A DNA stretch of 64,000 nucleotides from Gemmatimonadota bacterium (GCA_016874005.1 VGVQ01000001.1:124001-188000); one strand, 5' to 3'. Positions 24,987-34,445 are shown, numbered from the stretch's first letter. A program made the numbers and translations. Notes: generated by a model not told the origin, from the letters alone.

Positions 24987-25817
24987 CCCGCGAGATCCTC
25001 GAGCCCCTCGGCATGACTCGCTCGGGTTACGCCGATTTGTCCACGATGACGAACACGGCTGGATCGTACGATGCCGATGGCCGACCCGCTCCGATCTACC
25101 GGTACGCGTCGAGAGCCGCGACCGGCTTCACGACGTCGGCCGGCGACTTGGTCAAGCTCGTGCTTGCCCACCTGCGATCGGTGCCCGAAAGCCCGCTTGC
25201 CCAGGCGACGCTGGCGTCGATGCGCGTCACCCAGGCAAGAACGCTGGGCGCTGACTTGTGGGGACTCGGCACCGTGCTCTATGCGCCGACCAGGGAAGGC
25301 GACCTCGTCTTCGGCCATGACGGAACCAATGAGCCGGCGATCAGTGCCACGGTCCGGATCAACCCGAGCGCCAAGGACGCGATCATCGTGCTGGCGACCG
25401 GGAGCAAGACCCTGGCCTCGCGGCTCGGCGCGGAGTGGGTGTTCTGGCAAACGGGCCTGCCTGACGTTCTGACGATTCCCGCCGAGATTCGCAGTGCCGG
25501 GCCCATCCTCGGCCTCGGCGTCGGTGGCATTTTGTTGCTGGTGTTTGTCCCCGCCTGGCGCAGGTGGAAGACCCACCGCTGATACCGGTCTCTGGGCCGC
25601 CTCGCTCGTGCTCATCAGCGCGCCAAAGGTGATGCCGTTGCTGGCGCGGGCGTTGGGGGGCATCGCAGCGCTGCTCTTTGCGATCACGGCGCTGCAAGTT
25701 TTCCCAGGGGGCAGCTTGCATCCCTTGTCCAAACCGCTGCCGTTCTTCGCCTACCCAGTGTTTGTTCTCACCTTGTTTGACTGGGCGTGGTGGTGCCGTC
25801 GCCAACCCGTCGACTGA
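24983..25817 (+). pseudogene. serine beta-lactamase-like membrane hydrolase, headless and frameshifted
   Basis: The frame enters at about 24983 as REILEPLGMTRSGY, the mid-protein signature of class C beta-lactamase/penicillin-binding-like hydrolases. It continues with YRYASRAATGFTTSAGDLVK and the FGHDGTNE (HxG-like) region. The first half, including the SxxK and YxN catalytic motifs, is missing and is replaced by the IS630 stub. A first membrane segment ends at a stop at 25582. Three more hydrophobic segments (GLWAASLVLI, IAALLFAITAL, FFAYPVFVLTLF) continue in a second frame to 25817, which indicates a further frameshift near 25560-25580. It cannot encode an active enzyme. Confidence 0.72.
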
Positions 25818-25994
25818 CCCCCAGTTCCCGACTTCCGTCTCCACCGCCCGCTGGTCTCTCCTGCGGACATGGGGCTAACTGTTGGAGGTGGCCACTCGAA
25901 ATGGTACAATTGACTGCAAAGGCACTTCGGCTCGCGGCGTTCCGGCCCTGGTGACCCTCGAGATCACGCGGCGTCAGGCAGCTCAACCTGAGAT

Positions 25995-26798
25995 GTGGAC
26001 GGCCAGGCCTCGACCATGGCGATGCCTCCATGCGGGACGTTTCGCTACCTCGGAACGGTGCCAGCCGCTCCTGCGGATCGCGCCTTTGGCCAGTGGCACC
26101 TGGACGATGAGTCCTCCGGGCGTCCGGGCACACGGTTGGACGTCCATCCCTGGTGGCGTTTCTGGAGCCGACCAGATCCCCTCGACAGTGGGAATGACCG
26201 ACTCCTCAACAACCGTCTCCTTGGCCTTCACCCGACTCTCCGGGTCAACGGCGGCCGGTTCGTGCTCGAGCCTACAGACCGTCATCGGGCTGTGTTGGCC
26301 TCCGCAGAGTTGCGACTCGATCCGCGACTCAGCGATTGCTTCCAGGCCGGTGATTTGCTCACCCTGGTTCGGACGAGGTCCGCAGACATTGCGGTCACGC
26401 TCACCCGCCTTGGCCGGTTGGTATTCGCGGTCGGAGCCGTGGCCGGCGTGCCGCTCGGCAGTGATATGGTGGCGCGCGACCCAACTCGGGAGCGGCCTCC
26501 ACTCCTGGATCTGGTCCTGTGGCGGTTCGGACTGCGAAAGCTGAACCTCGGGCTTGAGGTCAGGAACCCTTGCCTCGAGGTGCTGGTCTCGGGCGAGGTC
26601 CACCGACTTCGGGCCCGCGACGAGGTCGTCATTGGCAACCACCGAGTGTCGGTCGTCTGCTGCCGCACGGACTGGAATGGAGCGGCCGGATGTGCGGCAA
26701 TTTCGGATGAAGCCTTGTGTTCGCATCCGGTAGCGCTGCGCTCCGCCCAACTCCTTGCGGACCCCGGCTCGGGTCTGATCATGGGTCAGTCGTTGTGA
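25995..26798 (+). CDS. hypothetical protein, unknown family
   Basis: I do not recognise this 267-residue protein. It has no signal peptide. A tryptophan-rich N-terminal part contains HPWWRFWSRPD. The middle is strand-rich and includes one short hydrophobic segment (LGRLVFAVGAVAGVPLG, about residues 139-155). The C-terminal part RLRARDEVVIGNHRVSVV resembles a small beta domain. An antisense frame of similar length (25983-26807) has no protein-like features, so the plus strand is preferred. A TACAAT box lies upstream near 25911. The gene sits in a decayed region and may itself be a remnant. Confidence 0.5.
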   Translation: MDGQASTMAMPPCGTFRYLGTVPAAPADRAFGQWHLDDESSGRPGTRLDVHPWWRFWSRPDPLDSGNDRLLNNRLLGLHPTLRVNGGRFVLEPTDRHRAVLASAELRLDPRLSDCFQAGDLLTLVRTRSADIAVTLTRLGRLVFAVGAVAGVPLGSDMVARDPTRERPPLLDLVLWRFGLRKLNLGLEVRNPCLEVLVSGEVHRLRARDEVVIGNHRVSVVCCRTDWNGAAGCAAISDEALCSHPVALRSAQLLADPGSGLIMGQSL

Positions 26799-26885
26799 CA
26801 CCCTCACGTGGGCAGCAATCGCCCCATCGAATCGAGACCGATCTCGCCGTACTTCTGGTCGGCGATGATCTTGACCGCAGGACCG

Positions 26886-28295
26886 CTACCTTCTCGAGAA
26901 ACGGCGATAGACCAGCCACGCCCCGAGCGCCGTACCGAGGGTGCCGACGATGAGCTTGGCCTCGAACACCAACACGTTGCCGATGCCCGGGGGGGGAACG
27001 ACCGCGGCGGCGATGGCCAGACTGGTCACCCCAAACCCGAATGTTGCGCTGAGTCGCCGCCCGGCTTTCCAGGCCGAGGCAAAGAGATACAAGTAGGGGG
27101 CGAAACCGGTGATCACCATGACCGACACGAGGGCGTCGAACGCGGCCTGCACGGTATCCCCGAGCTGAAACGCCAGGAGCAGCAAGGTGGCCACCCCGCC
27201 GAGTGCCGTGATCGCGAGGTAGGGCGTACCCCAGGTCGGGTGAGGTCGACCCACCGCGGCCGGAAGCAACCCGTCGGCGCCGGCGGCCAGGGGCAGTTGG
27301 GAAGTCGCGGTACCGATCCCGCCGAGAAATCCTATTCCGCTGAAGACGACGAGGCCGGCCAGGACCGGAGCGAACCACCCGAAGCCAAGCTCGGCTACCG
27401 TGGCCTTGGCGACTTCGACGAAGCCGGTCAATCCGGTGACGCGGTCGGGGGGAAGAATGACGAGAAAGGCCACCGTGCCCCCGAGGTACAAGGCGGCCGC
27501 CAACGCGGTGGCGATCCAGCCGGCGCGGCGCATCGTCCGCTCCGGATCGCGGGCTGCGCTGGCCATGGCGCCCGGCCCTTCCATCCCCGAGGTCGCGTAA
27601 GCGATCGAGGCGAAGAAGCCGATGGTCTTCCAGTCCCAGGTCGGCCAGAACTCCATCGGCGTCGCCGACCCCCGCCGCTGCCAGATGAGCCAGGCCGCGA
27701 TCATGATCATCAGGCCAACGACGGCCGAGGCGATCGCCCCCAGGCTCTCGGCCCATTTTCCGATGTGGAGGCCCACCAGGTTGGCGCCGAGCGCGACCCA
27801 GATCAGGCCCAGAGTGGCCAACAGGAAGTAGCGGCGATCGGCGCCGAGCTCGCTCAAGCCATCAGGCAGCAGAGCGAAGCCGACCCGCGCGTACAGCATC
27901 GCGGCGGTCGGGAAGAGGGTGGCGATCCCGATCCAGTAGGTCCAGCCGGCAAAGAACCCATGCCAGGATCCGAAATCTTCCCGGGTCCAGCGGTAGATCC
28001 CGCCGGTGCCAGGATACTTCGCGACCAAGGCCGCCACGGCGACTGTCAGCGGGGCGGCGAAAAACAGCACCGCGAGGACCCAAAGGGTGATGGAGCCCGG
28101 GCCCGCGTTGGCGGCGATGGGTAGCCATCGAGCGGAGAAGACGCAGGTGAGCGCGAAGAAGGTCAGGTCCCCGAGGCCGAGTTGGTGGCTCGGCCGATCG
28201 GAGCGATGGGGCTCGGCGGTGGCTGTCAGTGGCGATCTCCGATCGACGACGGTGGGGGAGAACCGCTCCTCACCTCGCGGCGCCCAGAGCGGCAC
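26886..28295 (-). CDS. APC-superfamily amino acid/polyamine permease
   Basis: The 469-residue protein has about twelve hydrophobic segments and the APC-family TM1 region TFFALTCVFSARWLPIAANAG and TM3 YPGTGGIYRWTREDFG. It resembles glutamate/GABA-antiporter-like permeases. The substrate cannot be assigned. The only start with ATG, at 28295, overlaps the PD40 remnant by 26 bases, and the first 30 residues (rich in Arg and Pro) look atypical, so translation may begin a little downstream at a non-ATG codon. It is convergent with the unknown gene at 25995. Confidence 0.85.
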   Translation of the reverse strand: MPLWAPRGEERFSPTVVDRRSPLTATAEPHRSDRPSHQLGLGDLTFFALTCVFSARWLPIAANAGPGSITLWVLAVLFFAAPLTVAVAALVAKYPGTGGIYRWTREDFGSWHGFFAGWTYWIGIATLFPTAAMLYARVGFALLPDGLSELGADRRYFLLATLGLIWVALGANLVGLHIGKWAESLGAIASAVVGLMIMIAAWLIWQRRGSATPMEFWPTWDWKTIGFFASIAYATSGMEGPGAMASAARDPERTMRRAGWIATALAAALYLGGTVAFLVILPPDRVTGLTGFVEVAKATVAELGFGWFAPVLAGLVVFSGIGFLGGIGTATSQLPLAAGADGLLPAAVGRPHPTWGTPYLAITALGGVATLLLLAFQLGDTVQAAFDALVSVMVITGFAPYLYLFASAWKAGRRLSATFGFGVTSLAIAAAVVPPPGIGNVLVFEAKLIVGTLGTALGAWLVYRRFSRR

Positions 28296-29256
28296 GTTTC
28301 CACCGCTCGATCCAGTTGGCGTAGAGCATCACCGCCGGCCCGGCATCGCCCGCCGTGCTCACCATCAGGAACGTCCTCCCGTCGGGGGCGGCGTCCCAGG
28401 TCGGCTCGAATCCCAGCATCTGATACCGCCCGGTGAACAACAGCGTGGGCTCCGCGATTCGAGGGGCATCCGTTGGGCTGGCGCCAAGCGCTACTCGGGC
28501 CACGAAAACCGAGTCTGCCTTGCGAAAGAACACTTCGCCGGACCGGGTCCATCGGGGTTCCGTGCCGCCGTTGCGCGAGATCGGCCAGCGCCGGGAACCC
28601 GGCGCCAGCCGCCGGAGGTAGACCTCGTTTCGCCCCGACTCGTTCGACACGTAAGCGAGCCAATCGCCCACGGGACCGACGGCGATGCCGCGTTCGTCAA
28701 AGCGGGTCTGCAGGACGGGCCGCGCCGCCGATGGGGTGTCCACCGGCATCGCCAAGATGTCCCGCCCGGTACCCGTTCCCGGGGTGTCTTGGCGCCATAC
28801 CAGGGTGCCGCCGTCGGCGGTCAGGCCGGCCTCGAAGACTCCCCCGGGCTGATCCAAGAGCGTGGTGGGTGGCGCCGTGCCGTCGCCGGCGACCCGCGCC
28901 AGGACCTGGCGACCGGCCGCCCGACGCGAGAACAGCAGTGATTCTCCGTCCGGGGTCCAGGCGGGGCGCGAACTCGACCCGTCGCTGGTGACGCGCAGCT
29001 TCACTCCCGTGGCGATGTCGACGGACCAAAGATCGCCCTCACGAGTGTTCGCGTTGCCGCTGCCGATACCGACCGCGGCGCGCGACCCGGACGGAGCGAA
29101 TCTCGGGAAGTGCCAAGCGCGACGATCGGCGACGGCGCGAGCGCTCCCCGACCGGTCTACCAGCATGAGATCGCCGATCGACCCGCTGGCTGGCAAGTAG
29201 ACCAGAAGTCCGGTGCGCGACAAATCGAAGTGGGCGGACGAGGTGCTCGAACTCAC
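28270..29256 (-). pseudogene. PD40/TolB-type beta-propeller fragment, probably the tail of a Ser/Thr kinase-propeller protein
   Basis: The 328 codons encode propeller blades of the PD40 type (FSRTG-like LVYLP; PAWTPDGESLLFS; WLAYVSNESGRNEVYLR; PRWTRSGEVFF) and end in the FLMV region typical of Gemmatimonadota kinase-propeller proteins. The first residues (AHFDLSRTGLLVYLP) match the interior, not the beginning, of such proteins. An in-frame TGA lies a few codons upstream, and no signal peptide or kinase domain precedes it. I therefore read it as a 5'-truncated remnant, although a GTG start at 29256 would allow expression as a cytoplasmic propeller. Confidence 0.65.
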
Positions 29257-29350
29257 CGAGAAGGTCAGGAGGTGTCATTCGATAATGATATACAATGTAG
29301 TAGAAATACGTATGGGCAAGGCAGCGGTTTCAGCCGCCTCCCCGGGGGGC

Positions 29351-30079
29351 TCAGGTTTTGGTTGCGTGAACCGCGAACACCGCACCGAGCGGGTCGGCGG
29401 CCACCGCGATCCGGTCGCCCCCGGGCACTTCCATCGGCCCGACCAGAATGCTCCCACCCAGCGCCTTGATGTCGGCCGCGGCTTGGTCGGCGCTCTTCAC
29501 CTTGGCGTAGGGCAGCCAATTGGACACCGGGACGTGATCGGGCTTCTTCATCATCCCGCCCATCGGAGCGTCGCCAAGCCCGAACATGTGGTAGATCCCT
29601 TCGGGCCCCATGTCGAATTCGCCGGCCTTCTTCCAGCCGAATACCGCCGAGTAGAAGCCGAGGGCGGCGATCGGGTCCGGCACCATCAGCTCGTGCCAGG
29701 AGAACTCGCCGAGGGCCGGGTCGCCGGATCTCGGCGGTGTCGGGGTGGCGGCCGAGTAAAGGCAGAACGCGGCACCCTGCGGGTCCTCGAGGGCCGCGAA
29801 CTTGCCGGCCCCGGGGATTTCCTGGGGCTCGGCGAGCACCTTGGCGCCGAGGCTCACCGCTTTCTTGATCGTCGCGTCGATGTCGGGGGTGCCCAGGTAG
29901 GTCAGCCAGTGGGGCGGGACCTTGGCGGCCAACAGGGGCGCCGGGAGCGCCATGCAGCCGCCGACCGGGGCCTCCCCCGCCATCCACAGGGTGTAGGACC
30001 CGTCGGTACCCCAAGGCGCGGTTCCCCACCCCATCACCCGGGTGTAGAACGCCTGAGCCGCCGCCGGATCGGTGGTCAT
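29351..30079 (-). CDS. VOC-family protein with two glyoxalase-like domains
   Basis: The 242-residue protein has two tandem VOC (glyoxalase/bleomycin-resistance) modules, at about residues 1-115 and 125-242. Each carries DP-AA-FY and a GG-MA or GGMM segment. The second module opens with FSWHELMVPDP. In the first, the equivalent WHETM lies just upstream, so that the only available ATG (30079) cuts before the conserved WHE; no in-frame ATG, GTG or TTG precedes it up to the stop of the previous gene. Function within VOC proteins (isomerase, dioxygenase, resistance) cannot be assigned. Confidence 0.82.
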   Translation of the reverse strand: MTTDPAAAQAFYTRVMGWGTAPWGTDGSYTLWMAGEAPVGGCMALPAPLLAAKVPPHWLTYLGTPDIDATIKKAVSLGAKVLAEPQEIPGAGKFAALEDPQGAAFCLYSAATPTPPRSGDPALGEFSWHELMVPDPIAALGFYSAVFGWKKAGEFDMGPEGIYHMFGLGDAPMGGMMKKPDHVPVSNWLPYAKVKSADQAAADIKALGGSILVGPMEVPGGDRIAVAADPLGAVFAVHATKT

Positions 30080-30108
30080 GGTCTCGTGCCACGGGTGTCT
30101 CCCTCGGG

Positions 30109-30576
30109 TTACCAGGCCGCGCCGCAGCCCGTGGTGGTGTAGGAATCGGCGACGTTGATGATCTTCCAGACGCCGCCCAATCGTGCCAGGTGGAACGCAT
30201 CGTACCCGCAGTGGGTCACCTTGCCGTCGCGACGAACCTGATACTCGGCCCAGACGCTGGCCAGGTCGCCATCGATGTTGACCTTCGGATTGCGGATCGG
30301 CTCGTCGAGCGGCGGTTGGTCGGTACGAACCGCCGATCTCAGAAAATCGGCCGGGCCGAGCACCACGATCCGGCTGCCGTTCGGCCCCGGCCGGATCAGG
30401 GTGAACCGAGTGAGGCTGTCGACCTGAGCCCGGATCAAGGCGGTGTCGCGGGTCCGCATCCCGGTCATGAAGTTGGTGATCGCCGCAACCACTTTGGTTG
30501 CATCGTCTTGGGCTGCCGCGGGCGGGGCCGCACCGGCGCCGGCCGCCGCCAGGGCGCAGAGGATGGAGAACCGCAT
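30109..30576 (-). CDS. secreted NTF2/SnoaL-like small protein
   Basis: The 155-residue protein has a clear signal peptide (MRFSILCALAAAGAGAAPPAAAQ) and a cystatin/NTF2-like domain with the pattern VWAEYQVRRDGKVTHCGYDAFHLARLGGVWKI near its C-terminus, known from lumazine-binding or SnoaL-type periplasmic proteins. No catalytic residues are recognisable. It lies 29 bases upstream of the VOC gene on the same strand and may be co-transcribed with it. Confidence 0.75.
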   Translation of the reverse strand: MRFSILCALAAAGAGAAPPAAAQDDATKVVAAITNFMTGMRTRDTALIRAQVDSLTRFTLIRPGPNGSRIVVLGPADFLRSAVRTDQPPLDEPIRNPKVNIDGDLASVWAEYQVRRDGKVTHCGYDAFHLARLGGVWKIINVADSYTTTGCGAAW

Positions 30577-30725
30577 TGGATCGACACGCTCCAGAGGATG
30601 GATGGTTGTTGCCGAGTCCGGACGAGCCGGGCACTACCCGAATCTACGCCGAAAATGGCCCGGTGTTTCGAGCCCCGATCGAACCTGCGCGAAGGCGGGG
30701 CCCGAGTTAGAATCCCTTCCACATC

Positions 30726-31889
30726 ATGCCGCAAACCATCGATATCCTGCTCCCGGCCGACCAGGCCGAAGGGACCACTAACGTCGTCGGCAAGTGGTTC
30801 AAGGCCGTCGGCGACCGGATCGAAACCAACGACCCCCTGGTCGAGATCACCACCGACAAGGTCACCGTCGAGATCGCCGCCGCCGCGGACGGCGTGCTCC
30901 TGGAGATCCTCAAGGCGGAGGGCGACAACGTCGAGCAAGGGCAGGTCCTCGGCCGGATCGGCCCGGTTGGCGCCGTGACCACGTCCGCGCCGGTCGGGGC
31001 GCCCGGGGCCACCTCCCCCGCCGCCTCGCCCTCGGTCAAGTCCGATTCAGCGCCTACCACCGAGGAACTCGCCCCAGCGGTTCGCCGCCTCATCAAGGAA
31101 TACCACCTCGACCCCACCCGGATCTCGGGCACCGGTCGCGGCGGACGGATCACGGTCGAGGACGTCGAGGCATTCCTCGCCCGGCCTCAGCCCGAGGCGG
31201 CAGCCGGCAGCCGGTTGGTGCCCCATACGCCGATCCGGCGCGCGGTGGCGGCCCACATGGTGGCAAGCGTCTCCACGGCCCCGCACGTCACCTCGGTGTT
31301 CCAGGCCGACATGAGCGCGGTCATCGCCCATCGCGAGGCGTCCAAGGCCGAGTTCGCCGCCCGAGGAGCCAAGCTCACCTTCACGGCCTATTTCGTCCGG
31401 GCCTCGGTTGCCGGGCTCCTCGCCGTGCCGGAGGTCAATAGCCGCTGGCATGACCAGGCCCTCGAACTGTTCGACCACTGTCACATCGGCGTCGGCACCG
31501 CGCTCGAAACCGGCGGGTTGATCGTCCCGGTGATCGAGCATGCCGAGTCGCTCGACCTCTTCGAGACCGCACGTCGGCTCGACGACCTCACCACCAGGGC
31601 CCGGACCGGCTCGCTAGCTCCGAAAGAGGTCCAGGGTGGCACCTTCACCATCTCCAATCACGGCGTCAGCGGCAGCCTGGTGGCGGCGCCGATCGTCATC
31701 AATCAGCCCCAGTCGGCGATCCTCGGCGTTGGCAAGTTGGAGCCTCGAGTGATCGTGGACCCAAACGGCCGGATGATCGCGCGGCCGATGCTCTACGTGA
31801 CCTTGACCATCGACCATCGGGTTCTCGATGGGTTCCAGGCCAACGCGTTCTTGACGAAATGGGTCGAGACGATCGAGCGGTGGAGCTGA
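30726..31889 (+). CDS. dihydrolipoamide acyltransferase (E2) of a 2-oxoacid dehydrogenase complex
   Basis: The 387-residue protein carries one lipoyl domain with the modified lysine in TTDKVTVE (about residue 42). An alanine-rich linker follows, then a peripheral subunit-binding domain (VRRLIKEYHLDPTRISGTGRGGRIT), then the catalytic core ending in DHRVLDG. The E1 and E3 genes that normally neighbour an E2 are absent. Whether it serves pyruvate, 2-oxoglutarate or branched-chain oxoacids is not decided by the sequence; the single lipoyl domain and core favour a branched-chain or 2-oxoglutarate type. A TTAGAAT box just before the gene may be its -10 element. It is convergent with paaD, six bases apart. 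Confidence 0.88.
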   Translation: MPQTIDILLPADQAEGTTNVVGKWFKAVGDRIETNDPLVEITTDKVTVEIAAAADGVLLEILKAEGDNVEQGQVLGRIGPVGAVTTSAPVGAPGATSPAASPSVKSDSAPTTEELAPAVRRLIKEYHLDPTRISGTGRGGRITVEDVEAFLARPQPEAAAGSRLVPHTPIRRAVAAHMVASVSTAPHVTSVFQADMSAVIAHREASKAEFAARGAKLTFTAYFVRASVAGLLAVPEVNSRWHDQALELFDHCHIGVGTALETGGLIVPVIEHAESLDLFETARRLDDLTTRARTGSLAPKEVQGGTFTISNHGVSGSLVAAPIVINQPQSAILGVGKLEPRVIVDPNGRMIARPMLYVTLTIDHRVLDGFQANAFLTKWVETIERWS

Positions 31890-31895
31890 CCGGGG

Positions 31896-32411
31896 CTAGA
31901 GCGGCTTGAAGTGCTCGAACGGCTGGTGGCAGGAGTGGCAGCTGTGGATCGACTTGCACGCCGTCGAGCCGAATTCGCTTTCTCGAGTGGTGTTCGACGA
32001 GCCGCACCAAGGACAGGGCACCGCCTTGGCCGGCCGGCCCAGTTGGACCAACTCCAACTCGGCCGCCGGACCGGGCGGCGCGATCCCATAGACTCGGAGC
32101 TTCTCCCGACCTTCCGGAGCGATCCAGTCGGTGGTCCACGCGGGGAAGAGAACGGTATTCACCACGACTTCCTCGAACCCCCTGGCCACCAAGGCGCGGC
32201 GGATCTCTCGCTCGATGACTTGAGTGGCGGGGCATCCGGAGTAGGTCGGGGTCACCGACACCGTCACTCGGCCCCCCTCGACGGTGGCGCCCCGAACGAT
32301 CCCCAGCTCGACGACATCGATGACCGGCACCTCGGGGTCTTTCACCGACCTGAGCGCGTCGATCACTTCGGCGGCCGTCTGGGGCCGACCACCGACGGCC
32401 GCGTCTACCAT
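31896..32411 (-). CDS. paaD: phenylacetyl-CoA epoxidase subunit PaaD (MIP18-type maturation factor)
   Basis: PaaD helps assemble the iron centre of the PaaABC(E) phenylacetyl-CoA 1,2-epoxidase. The 171 residues show the MIP18/DUF59 fold (DALRSVKDPEVPVIDVVELG, TPTYSGCPATQVIE) and the PaaD-specific C-terminal zinc ribbon CPWCGSSN followed by CHSCHQPFEHFKP. ATG 32411 overlaps the end of paaC by seven bases. It is the last gene of the minus-strand cluster. Confidence 0.93.
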   Translation of the reverse strand: MVDAAVGGRPQTAAEVIDALRSVKDPEVPVIDVVELGIVRGATVEGGRVTVSVTPTYSGCPATQVIEREIRRALVARGFEEVVVNTVLFPAWTTDWIAPEGREKLRVYGIAPPGPAAELELVQLGRPAKAVPCPWCGSSNTTRESEFGSTACKSIHSCHSCHQPFEHFKPL

Positions 32412-33157
32412 GTCGCCCCCGGGTGAGACCGAGCGACGATCTGCATTTCCGCGAGCATCCGCCCGAGATACTCGGTGTGGCGCCCTTTCCGGCCGCCGGT
32501 CATTCGCATCGGCGCGGTCGGAATCGTGAGGCGGGCGCGACCGAGCAGATCGGTCACCGCGGCCCGCCAGCGCGGTTCCAGATCGGCCGCTACCACCACC
32601 GCTCCCTGCTCGGCGACCGCCCGATCGACATCGTCCTGCTGAAACATCTCGCCGGTCCAGGGCCACAGTTCGTCGAGGGCCGCCTGAGCGCGGCGATGGC
32701 TTTCCTCGGTGCCATCGCCCATTCGGATCACCCACTCGCTGGCGTGGCGGAGGTGGTACCGGTTCTCCTTGTGGGCTTTGGCGGCGATGCCTTTGAGGTC
32801 CTCGTGGTTCCCCTGAATCGGCCCCTCGAGCTGGAGGTTGGCCCAGGCCGAGAAGAGAAACTGCCGCATCATGGTGAAGGCGAAATCGCCCTTGGGCAGC
32901 TCCGCCATCTGGAGGTTGCGGAACTGGACGTCGTCGCGCCAGTAGGCCAGGGTATCGGCGTCCCGCCCCTGCCCCTCCAGCTGGCCCGCCAGGTTCAGCA
33001 ACAGCTGGGCTTGCCCAATCAGGTCCAACGAGATGTTAGCCAGCGCGATGTCTTCTTCCAGAATCGGGCCGTGGCCGCACCACTCGGAGTTCCGATGACC
33101 GAGCACCAGCCGGTCGTCGCCGATGCGGAGCAGGTACTCGAACAAAGGAGCCGGCAC
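32405..33157 (-). CDS. paaC: phenylacetyl-CoA epoxidase structural subunit PaaC
   Basis: PaaC is the non-catalytic ferritin-fold partner of PaaA in phenylacetyl-CoA epoxidase. The 250 residues have the family hallmarks LGHRNSEWCGHGPILEEDIA, LDLIGQAQ and YHLRHASEWVIRMGDGTEES. The start is GTG 33157, directly adjoining the paaB stop with no spacing, so it must be translationally coupled to paaB. Confidence 0.94.
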   Translation of the reverse strand: MPAPLFEYLLRIGDDRLVLGHRNSEWCGHGPILEEDIALANISLDLIGQAQLLLNLAGQLEGQGRDADTLAYWRDDVQFRNLQMAELPKGDFAFTMMRQFLFSAWANLQLEGPIQGNHEDLKGIAAKAHKENRYHLRHASEWVIRMGDGTEESHRRAQAALDELWPWTGEMFQQDDVDRAVAEQGAVVVAADLEPRWRAAVTDLLGRARLTIPTAPMRMTGGRKGRHTEYLGRMLAEMQIVARSHPGATW

Positions 33158-33460
33158 TCAGAACACCTTGACCCCGCGCGGGGTCTTGTAGAACTGCGGG
33201 TGGCGATACGGCTTGTCGTTCCCCGGGTCGAACCAGGGACCGGCATCGCCCGGGGCCGAGGCGCTGATCAGGACGCTAGGCACCACCCAGATGCTCACCG
33301 CCTCGCCCCGCCGGGTGTAGACGTCTCTGGCATTCTGGAGGGCGATCTCGGCATCGGGGGCATGGACGCTGCCGGCGTGCTCGTGGGGCTTGCCCCCCGG
33401 GGGCTGGGTGAAGACTTCCCAGAGGGGCCACTCGCTTGCGCTGGTATCGGTCGTCGCCAT
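33158..33460 (-). CDS. paaB: phenylacetyl-CoA epoxidase subunit PaaB
   Basis: The 100-residue protein is the small PaaB subunit that bridges the PaaAC dimers. It shows WPLWEVFTQPPGGKPHEHAGSVHAPD near the start and ARDVYTRRGEAVSIWVVPS in the middle, both conserved in the family. It lies 13 bases after paaA and adjoins paaC. Confidence 0.94.
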   Translation of the reverse strand: MATTDTSASEWPLWEVFTQPPGGKPHEHAGSVHAPDAEIALQNARDVYTRRGEAVSIWVVPSVLISASAPGDAGPWFDPGNDKPYRHPQFYKTPRGVKVF

Positions 33461-33473
33461 GTTCGGTCTCGTC

Positions 33474-34445
33474 TCAGGCAGCTTGGCCGGCCGGCTCGGA
33501 CCGCTTGGCCGCGTAGGCCGCAGCCGCCTCTCGCACCCACCGCCCCTCTTCGTGCGCCGCCCGGCGGGCCGCCAACCGCTCGTGGTTGCAGGGCCCGTTG
33601 CCGGAGATCACCTGCTTGAACTCGGCCCAGTCGATCGGCCCGATCAACCAGTTGCCCGAGGCCTCGTCGTAGCGGAGATCGGGATCCGGCAGGGTGATCT
33701 CGATGGCTTTGGCCTGCGGGACCGTCAAATTGACGAACCGCTGGCGAAGGTCATCGTTGCTCTTGAGCTTGACCTTCCACTTGAGCAGGTCACCGCTGTT
33801 GGGCGAGTCGCCATCGTGGGGCCCGAACATCATCAACGACGGCCACCACCACCGGTTCACCGCATCTTGAACCATCGCCCGCTGAGCCGGCGTCCCCCGG
33901 GCCAGGGTGGCGCAGAGTTCGTAGCCCTGGCGCTTGTGGAAGTTCTCTTCCTTGCAGATCCGAATCATGGCCCGGGCGTAGGGACCGTACGAGGCGCGCG
34001 CCAGCATGGTCTGGTTGACGATGGCCGCGCCGTCCACCAGCCAGCCGATCACCCCGATGTCCGCCCACGCCAAAGTGGGATAGTTGAAAATGCTCGAGTA
34101 TTTCGCGGTCCCGTAGAGGTATTGATCGATCAGCTCGGCTCGATCGATCCCCAAGGTCTCGGCGCCACAGTAGATGTAGAGCCCGTGGCCGCCTTCGTCC
34201 TGCACTTTGGCCAGGAGCACCATCTTCCGCCGGAGGCTCGGCGCCCGGGTGATCCAGTTCCCCTCCGGCAGCATACCCACCACCTCGGAGTGGGCGTGCT
34301 GCGACATCATCCGGGTCAGTTGTTTTCGGTACTTCTCGGGCATCCAGTCTTTGGGCTCGATCGTCTCGTCGCGGGCCAAGCGGGTGTCGAACTCCGCCAT
34401 CTTGGCTGGATCTTCTGGAGCCGGCGTTTTCGGGTCGGTGGTCAT
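33474..34445 (-). CDS. paaA: phenylacetyl-CoA epoxidase catalytic subunit PaaA
   Basis: PaaA is the di-iron oxygenase that epoxidises the ring of phenylacetyl-CoA, the committed step of aerobic phenylacetate degradation. The 323 residues include the iron-ligand helices around [13 protein letters not shown] and [14 protein letters not shown] and the conserved [13 protein letters not shown] strong ribosome site (AAGGAGGA) precedes ATG 34445. paaB, paaC and paaD follow without gaps. The reductase gene paaE, usual in the operon, is not present in the window; a flavin reductase gene ends 81 bases upstream. Confidence 0.95.
   Translation of the reverse strand: MTTDPKTPAPEDPAKMAEFDTRLARDETIEPKDWMPEKYRKQLTRMMSQHAHSEVVGMLPEGNWITRAPSLRRKMVLLAKVQDEGGHGLYIYCGAETLGIDRAELIDQYLYGTAKYSSIFNYPTLAWADIGVIGWLVDGAAIVNQTMLARASYGPYARAMIRICKEENFHKRQGYELCATLARGTPAQRAMVQDAVNRWWWPSLMMFGPHDGDSPNSGDLLKWKVKLKSNDDLRQRFVNLTVPQAKAIEITLPDPDLRYDEASGNWLIGPIDWAEFKQVISGNGPCNHERLAARRAAHEEGRWVREAAAAYAAKRSEPAGQAA

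Noticed and set aside
25983-26807. 274-codon minus-strand open frame opposite the unknown gene
   Set aside because: The plus-strand reading has hydrophobic and strand patterns like a folded protein, whereas this one is uniformly polar. The choice is not certain.
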